Source of the DNA: Candidatus Denitrolinea symbiosum
GTDB taxonomy: Bacteria; Chloroflexota; Anaerolineae; Anaerolineales; Villigracilaceae
Assembly: GCA_017312345.1 (NCBI GenBank)
Contig: BLAA01000001.1
Coordinates: forward strand, 2,976,001-3,040,000
DNA length: 64,000 nucleotides
Direction of reading: 5' to 3'
Part shown: piece after piece, positions 17,758 through 25,591 of the stretch
Layout: the number at the start of each line of letters is the position of its first letter
Numbering within the stretch: the stretch's first letter is position 1
Program-made: the position numbers and the translations under genes
The notes under the pieces: generated by a model
Seen by the model: only the letters and a program-made list of their open reading frames with translations
Told to the model about the DNA's origin: nothing
The model's database searches: none

Positions 17758-18715
17758 AAAATAAATTGCGCGCGTTCTTCATCTTCTCGACCAGCGACTC
17801 GACCTCGCGGTTTCCGTTCAATACATGGGATAACTCACGGGCGACCTGACTCTGCTCGTGGATCTCTTTCAACATAAAATGCGGATACCCGCCCTTCTGC
17901 ACCGCATCCATCGACTCGGTCACTGTTTCGGGCTTTCGTTCGATTCTTTTCCCATCCTTCACCGACCGCACCTCGACCTTGTCCGCCCACAATGTGACGA
18001 TCTCCCCATCCTGCGGGCGGATGACCTCGCGCGTTAGCGGCAGAATCGAAGGCAGGTCAGACGAAACGCAGGTGAAGCCTTCGCCCAGTCCCACCACCAT
18101 GCCCGATCCTTTTTTGAACGCGTAGAGTTTATCGTCGTCCGCGCGCCCGATGACAAAGGCGTAGTCGCCTTCGAGATCGCCATAAGCGAGACGAATGGCA
18201 TCAATGAACTCATAGCCGCGATTGATGTATCGCTCCACCGCGTGGACGCAGGTCTCGCCGTCATTTTGCGAACGGACGGTCATGCCCTCTGCCATGAACT
18301 GCTCGCGCAATTCGACGTTGTTCACCACGTTGCCGTTGTGCGCGCCCACCATGTCGCCGTCCGAATCCAGATGCGGCTGCGCGTTGACCTGTGAAGGCTC
18401 GCCGAAGGTCGCCCATCTCAATTGAGTGATTCCGCGCGAGCCGCGCATTTCGCCGATGTTATATTTCGCCGCGACAGAATCCACTTTACCCACGTCTTTT
18501 CGCAGATCGATTTTGCCGTTGTTCAACGCCGCCGCGCCGACCGAGTCGTAGCCGCGATAGGTGAGTCGCTCCGCCGCCGCGATGAGAATGGGTCCCAGCG
18601 CAGTTTCCTTGTTCGTCACATAGCCGAAAATTCCGCACATTCTTATTCTCCATGTGGTTTTCATAATCTGTTGATTGAATATTATCGGAAATAACGTCAG
18701 CATCTCTTTTCTCAG

Positions 18716-18761
18716 CCGTGAATGACGCGAATTCCACGAAAAAAATCATGGAAATTCACGG
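18716..18761. repeat. palindrome upstream of the interrupted glmS paralogue
   Basis: CCGTGAAT (18716-18723) is matched by ATTCACGG (18754-18761). Inside, GAATTCCACGA faces TCATGGAAATTC across an A-run. It may be an operator or a small palindromic repeat in the leader of the gene starting at 18640. Confidence 0.4.
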
Positions 18762-18843
18762 CCAAGGATCTTATTTCCAAAGAAGTTTATTATATTCCAT
18801 TCTAAAAAAGAATCGGGCAACGCGCCTGGGACCGGCGCGACGC

Positions 18844-18876
18844 GCGGCCGCCCGTTGTCATTCTGCGGGCGGCCGC
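18844..18876. terminator. GC-rich perfect hairpin after the GPH transporter gene
   Basis: GCGGCCGCCCG (18844-18854) and CGGGCGGCCGC (18866-18876) form an 11-bp perfect stem 25 bp beyond the stop of the minus-strand transporter. No U-tract follows on either strand, so termination is only suggested by position. Confidence 0.45.
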
Positions 18877-18901
18877 TGAGTAAAACGTCCAGACGGCGAG
18901 G

Positions 18902-20227
18902 CTATTTGGCCGAACGCGACGGCTGGCCGAGCGGATACCGTTGGAAGAAGATGAAGGCAAGGACCATGATGGCGGCCACAACTGGGCCGATGATCACAAC
19001 TCCATATCGCCAGGTCAACAGCAACGCCAGAGCCGCGCCGGACAGCGAGCCCATGAACTGATTGATCACGCCCTGCACCGCGAAGAACATGCCGGCGCGA
19101 TTCTTGCCGGTCGCCTGCGCGTCCACCGCGGCGATCTGGGCTGGGAACGCGTATGGAATGGTAAAGAACGCGCCAATGGAAAAACTGCCGATCGCGCTGG
19201 CAATCATGCCGACGGTCAGCGGCGAGACCGGCAGGTTGAGACGCGACCAGCCGAGCGGGAAGAACAACATGGCGACGGCAAACGCCAGCAGCGCGGCGCT
19301 GAACGCCCGCTTGGCCCCCCACTTGCGGGTCATCACATTGAAAAGGACTAGCATGAACGGGATGGGAGCGAACGCCGCGGCGTTCATGAATCCCAGCTGG
19401 GACTCGGTAATGCCCATCATGTCGGCGGCCATGAAAGCCAGCCCGCCCAGGAAGAATTGCAGGCCGAAGAAGAACGTCGCCACCGAGGACATGTAAATGA
19501 GAAACGTCCGATTGGTGAGGGTTTGCTTAAAACTCTCCCACAGGGGAACTTCCTTCTCAGCGCTGCGACCTTGCGAGCCGTCTGAGGGCGTCTCTTTGAT
19601 GACCAGCAGCGGCCCGATAAAGGTGATGAAACTGGGCAGCAGCAGAATCGCCGCGCCGCGCACGCCGAAGCGGTCGAACAACATGGGCGCCACCACGAAG
19701 ACCAGGACATAACTGCCAGTATTGAAGACCGTCTGCCAGCTGGCTACGCGCACGCGCGAGTTCTCGTCTGGCACGATCTCCGAAAGCGCGGCCAGATAAG
19801 GCACGCTGATCATGGTGTGGAAGAAGAAGTAGCAGGTACTGACCACCGCCACATAGACCACGTTACCCCAGTGACCGTCTTCGCCCAGGCTGACGCCGGT
19901 GATGGGCGGAAACCAGAGCAAGACAAAAAAGACGATGGTAGGAATGAAGCCGAGCGCCATCAGAGGACGGCGGCGGCCCCACTTGCTTTTCATGTTATCG
20001 GTCCATCCGGCAATGGGAATATCAACAATGCCGTCTAGGATACGGGCGACCAGTATGCCGAGGGCAAACCCGGCAGCGGGAGCAAAGACCAGCGCGCCTT
20101 CCTCGATTCTGGCCTGGGCGGGGCGATAATAATACAGCAGATAGGTCAGGACAAGTTGATACATGAAGCCTGGCCCAAAGCCTCCGACAGCATAGAACGG
20201 TTCCTGCCATTTCTTGATCTGTTTCAT
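18902..20227 (-). CDS. GPH-family (MelB-like) sugar:cation symporter, MFS
   Basis: The 441-residue protein with about twelve membrane segments carries the GPH signature DIPIAGWTDNMKSKWGRRRPLM between helices 2 and 3 and AALSEIVPDENSRVRVASWQ in the central region. GPH members import glycosides, pentosides or hexuronides with Na+ or H+. AGGAG precedes the ATG. It is the third gene of a ROK regulator-amidohydrolase-transporter set on one strand, so the substrate is probably the compound handled by the amidohydrolase. Its chemical identity cannot be read from the sequence. Confidence 0.85.
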   Translation of the reverse strand: MKQIKKWQEPFYAVGGFGPGFMYQLVLTYLLYYYRPAQARIEEGALVFAPAAGFALGILVARILDGIVDIPIAGWTDNMKSKWGRRRPLMALGFIPTIVFFVLLWFPPITGVSLGEDGHWGNVVYVAVVSTCYFFFHTMISVPYLAALSEIVPDENSRVRVASWQTVFNTGSYVLVFVVAPMLFDRFGVRGAAILLLPSFITFIGPLLVIKETPSDGSQGRSAEKEVPLWESFKQTLTNRTFLIYMSSVATFFFGLQFFLGGLAFMAADMMGITESQLGFMNAAAFAPIPFMLVLFNVMTRKWGAKRAFSAALLAFAVAMLFFPLGWSRLNLPVSPLTVGMIASAIGSFSIGAFFTIPYAFPAQIAAVDAQATGKNRAGMFFAVQGVINQFMGSLSGAALALLLTWRYGVVIIGPVVAAIMVLAFIFFQRYPLGQPSRSAK

Positions 20228-20266
20228 ATCTCGCTCCTATTGGGTATATGAGGGGATGATGGCCGA

Positions 20267-21418
20267 TCACGTGATCGACTCAAAATAGGATCGGACCTGC
20301 CGGACGACGGATGGGTCGCCGGGGACGCCCGGTTGGGCCGATCCCTGGATACCGATCATGGCTTCCACCTGGCCGCACATCTCAACAATCAACGCCGGGT
20401 TCAGCGGGCGCGGCGCGGGCGAGGCGATCCGCTCGAAATTCGCGCGGTAGATCTTCTCGAGGACGCTCTGCGGCAAGCCCAGACCGTGGAACCAGACCTC
20501 GCGCTCGTCGAACAGGAAGCCGCCGCCGGGCGGCAACGAAAATTCGCCTGGGTTTTCCAGAAAATTGCGCGTCACGGTCACCCGTTCGCGGCTCTCGGAA
20601 AACTGGATATCCGTCTGCGGCGTCGAAAGCAAGGCGCGGGCGCCGATGTCGGTGCCAAACAGGATGCGGTCCTGATACTTCAGGAAGAAGTCGCGGGCCT
20701 CGTCCAGGCGGCGGGTGAAGTTGTGATACATCTCGATCCCCGGCGTCAGGTCCACGCAGACGTTGGGGTAGCGGTCGAGCAAATCTGCCAGCCTCGGCAA
20801 TTGGGCAGAGAGAAAGAAAAAGTGGGCAAAAATCACCTTCAGCGTGGGATTGCGAGCCAGCACGTTGAAGATCTCCGTATATTGGGCCTCGTTATTGATG
20901 TACGCGCCGTCGCCGTAAAACCAGCCGCGCTGCATGGCCCAGCCGGGGACTTTGGCGGCGTCCCAGAATTCTTCAGGGTCGTTCACATGAAAGAGCAGCG
21001 GCATTTGCATCTCTGCCATTTTTGCCCAGTAAGGGGCCAGGACTTCGCTATCGAACGACGGCACAGGCAGCGTCTTACGCATGGCAGGCTTCCCCTCGAT
21101 CATCTTGACGCCGTCGCAGCCCAGCGCGGCCAGCCCCTCGACGAAACCGGCCAGCGTCTCGCCGACCCGGTCGGGGACGCGGAAGTAGGCCGAGATGTCC
21201 AGGCCGCCGAAGACGAAGACCCGCTCGGGGTAGTGAGCCTTAAGATGCAGCGCGTCTGGGACGAGACTCAGCCGCATCGGGTCGGGCGTGCAGACCACAT
21301 TAAACCGGTCAATATGCAGTTGATCGCATGTGGCGATGAGATTCTGCATTTGAGAGGGATGCGGATAATGGATATGGCAGTCAAGGATCGAAAGCGGCGA
21401 AAATTGTTCCAGGTTCAT
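20267..21418 (-). CDS. amidohydrolase-superfamily (amidohydrolase_2) metal-dependent hydrolase
   Basis: This 383-residue TIM-barrel hydrolase has the metal-site motifs in order: DCHIHYP (DxHxH) at residues ~13-17, GVKMIEG, LLFHVND, VIFAHFFF and RILFGTDIGA with the late Asp. Family 2 amidohydrolases act as decarboxylases, lactonases or hydrolases, so the reaction is open. GAGGAG seven bases before the ATG is a strong ribosome site. It lies between the ROK regulator and a GPH transporter, which suggests catabolism of a carbohydrate-derived compound such as a sugar lactone. Confidence 0.82.
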   Translation of the reverse strand: MNLEQFSPLSILDCHIHYPHPSQMQNLIATCDQLHIDRFNVVCTPDPMRLSLVPDALHLKAHYPERVFVFGGLDISAYFRVPDRVGETLAGFVEGLAALGCDGVKMIEGKPAMRKTLPVPSFDSEVLAPYWAKMAEMQMPLLFHVNDPEEFWDAAKVPGWAMQRGWFYGDGAYINNEAQYTEIFNVLARNPTLKVIFAHFFFLSAQLPRLADLLDRYPNVCVDLTPGIEMYHNFTRRLDEARDFFLKYQDRILFGTDIGARALLSTPQTDIQFSESRERVTVTRNFLENPGEFSLPPGGGFLFDEREVWFHGLGLPQSVLEKIYRANFERIASPAPRPLNPALIVEMCGQVEAMIGIQGSAQPGVPGDPSVVRQVRSYFESIT

Positions 21419-21488
21419 CGGTTACTCCTCTTTCCGGTTGGCGGGCCGGGCGATCTTTCAGGAAAGGATTTTGCCAGCCGGACACAAA

Positions 21489-22685
21489 TCAACTGTTATA
21501 TACGACCAGATAATCAACGTACTTCTGGACGACGCGCGTCACCGCGCCCAGAATGGCCGCCCTGCCCTTCAGCGCCGATTCCTCGATGCGCGGCACGCGG
21601 GGAATGACGCCCTGCAAGCGGGCCTTGATGGGTTCAATGAGCATGTGAGCCGAGCCAGCCACGCCGCCTCCCAGGATGATCAGTTCGGGGTCCAGGCAGA
21701 CGGTCACGTTGGCCAGGGCCAGGCTGAGGTAGTCAACCGTCTCCACGATCGTCTCGACAGCCCACGGCTTTCCCTCCTGTGCGGCTTGAAACACATCCAC
21801 AGCGTGCAGCTCGGACGATTTCCGCGAATCGCCCAATTCGACCAGCCGCCGGGTCGCCCGCTCCACGATCCCGCGACCCGAAGCGACGCTCTCCAGCGCG
21901 CCGAAGCCGGGGTACTGTCGGTTGAGGAATTGAACGCCCGGTAGGAAGTAGCCGATCTCACCTGACGCCTCGGCAAAGCCGCGGTTCAGTTTGCCGTCCA
22001 GGATGATGCCCGCGCCGATGCCAGTGCCGATGGCCACCATCACCAGGTCGCGGACTCCCTGGCCGGCGCCGAACCATTGTTCGCCCAGCGTAGCCAGATT
22101 GACGTCGTTTTCCAGGATGACCGACGCGGGGATGTCGCGTTCCAGCTTTTCCAATAAGGGATAATCGTTCCAGCCCAGCCCCGGCGCCAGTTTAACCGTC
22201 CCCGTCCGGCTTTCCAACATGCCGGGCACGCCGATGGCGATCCCCAACATGCGGGCCGGCTGTTTTTCGGCTTGTTCAAGGAGCGATTGAAGAAAACTGA
22301 CCAGGGTCGCGTAGTTTTCTTCGCCGCGGTCGTGAGTTGTGGAAGCGTGAAATTCATGCAGGACTTCGCCGCCCAGATTCACGAGTCCGCCGCTGATGTG
22401 ACTTCCGCCCAGATCGATCCCGATCACCAGATTGTCGTCGGCGTTGACCTCGAGCAGTTCGCGGCTGCGACCGCGTTCGCTCTTTTCCAGGCCGACGGAG
22501 TGAACCAGGCCGGACTGGAGCAATTGGTCCATGATACGGGTGACCGATGGCAGGCTGATCTTCAACTTCTGGGCGATTTCGGCGCGTGAAGAAGTCCCCG
22601 CGAGACGGAGATAATCGAAGATGGCGGAACGATTGATGTTTCGCATCTCGGTTTGAGTGATCGTGGTTGGATGGTAAATGTTCAT
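21489..22685 (-). CDS. ROK-family transcriptional repressor (NagC/XylR type)
   Basis: The 398-residue protein has an N-terminal winged helix (NINRSAIFDYLRLAGTSSRAEIAQKLKISLPSVTRIMDQL). A ROK sugar-kinase-like domain follows with GIDLGGSHISGG, GVPGML and ENDVNLATLGE. The zinc-site motif of ROK kinases is lost: GEIGH is GEIGY, and the CxCGxxGC cysteines are absent near RQYPGFGALES. This suggests a sensor rather than a kinase. The start at MNIYH is preferred because the in-frame upstream extension crosses the promoter. It heads the amidohydrolase-transporter operon. Confidence 0.88.
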   Translation of the reverse strand: MNIYHPTTITQTEMRNINRSAIFDYLRLAGTSSRAEIAQKLKISLPSVTRIMDQLLQSGLVHSVGLEKSERGRSRELLEVNADDNLVIGIDLGGSHISGGLVNLGGEVLHEFHASTTHDRGEENYATLVSFLQSLLEQAEKQPARMLGIAIGVPGMLESRTGTVKLAPGLGWNDYPLLEKLERDIPASVILENDVNLATLGEQWFGAGQGVRDLVMVAIGTGIGAGIILDGKLNRGFAEASGEIGYFLPGVQFLNRQYPGFGALESVASGRGIVERATRRLVELGDSRKSSELHAVDVFQAAQEGKPWAVETIVETVDYLSLALANVTVCLDPELIILGGGVAGSAHMLIEPIKARLQGVIPRVPRIEESALKGRAAILGAVTRVVQKYVDYLVVYNS

Positions 22686-22732
22686 GCAAGCGTTACGGGA
22701 AAGGCTGGAAGAAATCAATATCGGCCATATAA

Positions 22733-22749
22733 TTACTTTCTGAAAGAAA
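22733..22749. promoter_or_regulatory. palindromic operator at the ROK transcription start
   Basis: TTACTTTCTGAAAGAAA is a palindrome (CTTTC-T-GAAAG with TT/AA wings). It starts at the -10 box and covers the predicted +1 near 22742. This is a classic position for repression by the ROK protein itself. Confidence 0.55.
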
Positions 22750-22777
22750 ATATATATGAGTTTGTGACATTTGTCAA
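22749..22777 (-). promoter_or_regulatory. sigma-A-type promoter of the ROK operon
   Basis: On the minus strand TTGACA (22777-22772) is separated by 17 bp from TATATT (22754-22749). Both boxes and the spacing are near consensus. Confidence 0.75.
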
Positions 22778-22917
22778 TGGCGCAGCGCAACTAATCCGCC
22801 CCACCTCCGCCCTCCATCCCGCCCTTGCTCGAATTAGCCCTGCGCGCCTGGGCCGGTGGATCGTACGCGGCGGAAGTGAAAACAGTCAGCGCGTTGCCCG
22901 GATCGGTAATATTTTCT

Positions 22918-23075
22918 GACTCTCCTGCAATTAACGGGAAAGAGCCAAACACAATGGCGCTCAAAAGATGAAGTCGCTCCTATCTCAGGATTTTCCTTTG
23001 TAGACTCCGCGAAGCGCCCTGCAGGTCGCGCCCCTTCATGTTAATAGGAAATTTCCCGTCAAAAACGGAAGAGCC
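22918..23075. repeat. dispersed MITE-like repeat, copy 1
   Basis: The unit begins CTCTCCTGCAATTAACGGGA and ends AAAACGGAAGAGCC, forming imperfect inverted ends. The first ~35 bases and the last ~12 recur at 43237-43367 with a related, shorter interior containing GGCGCTCAAA. It has no coding capacity. The remaining 22778-22917 and 23076-23293 show no gene; a TAAAAT at 23160 is a possible -10 for rpsP but has no clear -35. Confidence 0.6.
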
Positions 23076-23293
23076 TGTTTTCTTTCGACGGAACGATACC
23101 AGTTCGACAACATCATACTTGAGTTAACGCGCATTTTCCCCCGTCTCCAATTTCTCTGGTAAAATATCGGCCTGTCAGCTTCAGCCCGTGAGCGCGTTTC
23201 CTTTGACGCACCCCTCTCTCACCCGCCGAACCTGCAAACCTCATCTGCAACTTTCAACTTGCAACATTCAACCTCACAAGGAGTACGTGTTCG

Positions 23294-23629
23294 ATGGTTC
23301 GCATCCGTTTACGCCGCATCGGCCTCAAGGGCCAGCCGTCCTACCGCATCGTCGCGGCGGACAAAGAGAACGCCCGCGATGGCCGCTTTCTCGAAATTCT
23401 GGGACACTACAACCCGCGCAACGACCCTTCCATGCTCGACGTGAAGGAAGAGCGCGTCTACCATTGGATGAAGAACGGCGCCAAGCCGACCGAGTCCGTG
23501 GAAAAGATCTTCCAAAGCGTGGGTCTCCTCGACCGCTTCGAGCGTTTCAAGAAGGGCGAGGCTGTGGAAGCCCTCGTCCAGGAAGGCGCCGAGGCCATCG
23601 CCAGGCGCGCCCCGAAGAAAGCCAAATAA
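23294..23629 (+). CDS. rpsP: 30S ribosomal protein S16
   Basis: The 111-residue product begins MVRIRLRRIGLKGQPSYRIVAADKENARDGRFLEILGHYNP, the diagnostic start of bacterial S16, and continues with VYHWMKNGAKPTESVEKIFQ. A C-terminal extension of about 25 residues ends in basic APKKAK. AAGGAG lies 12 bases upstream of the ATG. rpsP, khpA and rimM follow one another tightly, as in many bacteria, forming a ribosome-assembly operon. Confidence 0.97.
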   Translation: MVRIRLRRIGLKGQPSYRIVAADKENARDGRFLEILGHYNPRNDPSMLDVKEERVYHWMKNGAKPTESVEKIFQSVGLLDRFERFKKGEAVEALVQEGAEAIARRAPKKAK

Positions 23630-23653
23630 CCCTCGCCCGAAGAGGGAAACGAG

Positions 23654-23893
23654 TTGACCATGAAAGACTTCATTGAATACATCGCCAAATCGCTGGTGGA
23701 TCATCCCGACGACGTGGAAGTGCGCGAGTCGGGAAGCGGCAGCCGCGTCCGTCTCGAACTGAAGGTGGCCGCCGACGACATGGGACGCGTCATCGGTCGG
23801 AGCGGGCGCGTCGCCAACGCCATCCGCACGCTGGCCCGCGTCGCCGCCGAACGCGAAGGCAAACAGGTCACGCTCGACGTTCTGGAACCCTGA
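23654..23893 (+). CDS. khpA: KH-domain RNA-binding protein KhpA
   Basis: The 79-residue protein is a single KH domain: FIEYIAKSLVDHPDDVEV, then the GxxG-type loop in MGRVIGRSGRVANAIRTLARV. Such proteins bind RNA together with KhpB and are usually encoded between rpsP and rimM. The TTG at 23654 fits the AGAGGG ribosome site better than the ATG two codons later at 23660; either is possible. The stop overlaps the rimM start (TGATG). Confidence 0.9.
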   Translation: MTMKDFIEYIAKSLVDHPDDVEVRESGSGSRVRLELKVAADDMGRVIGRSGRVANAIRTLARVAAEREGKQVTLDVLEP

Positions 23894-24447
23894 TGCCCCG
23901 AAAGACTTCCCCAGCGCCCGCTGGTTCAGGCTCGCCGACCGGCGAGCCTGTCTATTTGACGGTGGGCTTCATCCGTCGTCCGCACGGCGTGCGCGGCGAA
24001 CTGATCATGGACGTCCACACCGACTTCCCCGAGCGGCTGCGCGCCGGGACGCGGGTCTTCCTCGGCGAGAGACACAAACCCGCCCGGATCGCGTCCACGC
24101 GCCCGCACGGAAACTCGCTGCTGGTCGCGTTCCAGGGACTCGACACCCCCGAACAGGCGGGCGCGCTCCGCAACACCTGGGTCTACGTCCCCGCCGCGGA
24201 CCGTCCGCCCCTGCCCGAAGGGGAATACTACCAGCATCAGGTCATCGGCCTGCGCGTCGTCACCGACGACGGGCGCGCCCTCGGCGTCCTGGCAGACATC
24301 CTCGAGACCGGCGCGAACAAAGTCTATGTGGTAAAAACGGACGAAGGCAAAGAGATCCTGCTCCCCGCCATCCCCGACGTGCTGCTGGGAATTGACCTGC
24401 CGAACGGCGAGATCAAAGTGCATCTGTTGGATGGGTTGATCGAGTAA
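23893..24447 (+). CDS. rimM: ribosome maturation factor RimM
   Basis: The 184-residue protein has the RimM N-domain (VGFIRRPHGVRGELIM) and the PRC-barrel-like C-domain (EYYQHQVIGLRVVTDDGRALGVLADILETGANKVYVV...ILLPAIPDVLLGIDLPNGEIKVHLLDGLI). RimM binds S19 and helps 30S head maturation. The start overlaps the khpA stop. A Pro/Ser-rich extension of about 18 residues precedes the conserved domain. Confidence 0.95.
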   Translation: MPRKTSPAPAGSGSPTGEPVYLTVGFIRRPHGVRGELIMDVHTDFPERLRAGTRVFLGERHKPARIASTRPHGNSLLVAFQGLDTPEQAGALRNTWVYVPAADRPPLPEGEYYQHQVIGLRVVTDDGRALGVLADILETGANKVYVVKTDEGKEILLPAIPDVLLGIDLPNGEIKVHLLDGLIE

Positions 24448-24466
24448 AGCGAGATAATATCTCGCT
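24448..24466. repeat. palindrome AGCGAGAT-AAT-ATCTCGCT abutting the rimM stop
   Basis: A perfect 8-bp stem begins at the last base of the TAA stop-side sequence. Almost the same string, including the preceding GAGTAA, recurs after topA at 29071-29098. This suggests a small dispersed palindromic repeat that may protect mRNA ends. Confidence 0.5.
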
Positions 24467-24475
24467 CAACAGCCA

Positions 24476-25585
24476 ATGAACGATAAGCGCTATTGGATCG
24501 GCTTCAACCTCGTGAAAGGCATCGGCGCGGTGCGAATGCGCGCCCTGCTGGCGTACTTCGATTCACTCGAAGACGCCTGGAACGCGCCCGCCGAACAGTT
24601 GCAGGAAGCGGGACTCAGCCCAAGACTGGCGGAGTCAGCCGTCAACCTGCGCGCAAAGGTTGATCTCGAAAAAATCTGGAACCAGATCGAAAAGCAGGGT
24701 ATCTCCGTCCTGACGTGGGACGACGAACTCTATCCGCCGCGCCTGAAAGAGATCGAACAGCCGCCGCCCGTCCTCTACGCGCGCGGCGAGATCACTCTCG
24801 ACGACCACTACGCGGTCGCCATCGTCGGGACGCGGCGCGTCACGCCCTACGGGAGGCAGATCGCCGAAGACCTGGCCGCGTTCCTGGCGGGGCAGGGAAT
24901 CACGGTCGTCTCAGGGCTGGCGCGCGGCGTGGACGCGGTCGCCCATTCCGCCGCGCTCAAGGCTGGCGGACGCACGATTGCCGTCCTCGGCTCGGGCGTG
25001 GACAAGATCTATCCGCCCGAACATTTGCAGATCGCCGAAAAGATGATGAAACAGGGCGCGGTCGTCAGCGATTACGCGGTGGGGACGCCGCCCGAATCGG
25101 CCAACTTCCCGCCGCGCAACCGCATCATCGCCGGGCTTTCGATGGCAACGGTGGTCGTCGAAGCGGGCGAGACCAGCGGCGCGCTCATCACCGCCGAGTT
25201 CGCCGCCGAGCAGGGGCGCGAAGTCTTCGCCGTGCCGGGCAGCATCCTGGCGCCGCAAAGCAAAGGCGCGAACAAACTCATCCAGCAAGGCGCGCACCCG
25301 CTGCTCAGTCCGCAAGACCTGACGCAGGCGCTCAACTTGACTCGCACGGGCGACTTCAAAGCGGCGCGCAAGGCCATCCCCGCCGACGCGCTCGAGGCGC
25401 AACTGCTCGCCGCCCTCGGCGCGGAACCCGTCCACGTGGACGAAATCCGCAACGCGACGGGCTTGCCGATTGAGAAAGTCTCCGCTACACTTACGCTCAT
25501 GGAATTAAAAGGAATGGTGCGCCAGGTGGGCGGGATGAGTTATATTTCCGTCCGCGAGGGACAAGCCGACTACTCAACCACGTAA
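24476..25585 (+). CDS. dprA: DNA-processing protein DprA
   Basis: The 369-residue protein has the DprA Rossmann-like domain: VAIVGTRRVTPYGRQIAEDLA, VVSGLARGVDAVAHSAAL, GRTIAVLGSGVDKIYPPEH and FPPRNRIIAGLS. An N-terminal helix-hairpin region precedes it and a C-terminal winged-helix domain follows (VDEIRNATGLPIEKVSATLTLMELKGMVRQV). DprA loads RecA on incoming single-stranded DNA during transformation. It follows rimM by 28 bp and precedes the manC-like gene by 6 bp. Confidence 0.95.
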   Translation: MNDKRYWIGFNLVKGIGAVRMRALLAYFDSLEDAWNAPAEQLQEAGLSPRLAESAVNLRAKVDLEKIWNQIEKQGISVLTWDDELYPPRLKEIEQPPPVLYARGEITLDDHYAVAIVGTRRVTPYGRQIAEDLAAFLAGQGITVVSGLARGVDAVAHSAALKAGGRTIAVLGSGVDKIYPPEHLQIAEKMMKQGAVVSDYAVGTPPESANFPPRNRIIAGLSMATVVVEAGETSGALITAEFAAEQGREVFAVPGSILAPQSKGANKLIQQGAHPLLSPQDLTQALNLTRTGDFKAARKAIPADALEAQLLAALGAEPVHVDEIRNATGLPIEKVSATLTLMELKGMVRQVGGMSYISVREGQADYSTT

Positions 25586-25591
25586 CCAGGC

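Larger units (their letters stand above)
15872..18640 (-). pseudogene. glutamine-fructose-6-phosphate aminotransferase paralogue split by an IS element
   Basis: The N-terminal half starts MCGIFGYV at 18640, with Cys2 as the expected glutaminase nucleophile and GGAG upstream. It runs through a full class-II glutaminase domain into the first SIS domain at NARNLF. The rest (FFIGCGTSYHAAS onward) resumes at the other IS edge. Removing the 973-bp IS plus one 8-bp duplication (981 bp, a multiple of 3) restores one frame of about 595 residues. There is no other lesion, so the insertion looks recent. The C-terminal half has SQSGETKD and the FPRNLSKTLTV end typical of GlmS. A second intact glmS lies at 41355. 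Confidence 0.9.

Noticed and set aside
20333..21607. 424-residue plus-strand frame opposite the amidohydrolase
   Set aside because: Antisense to a protein with the full set of metal-site motifs; it also crosses the upstream intergenic region.
22686..22790. N-terminal extension of the ROK regulator to 22790
   Set aside because: It would translate the -35, -10 and operator of the promoter; the conserved helix-turn-helix begins after 22685.
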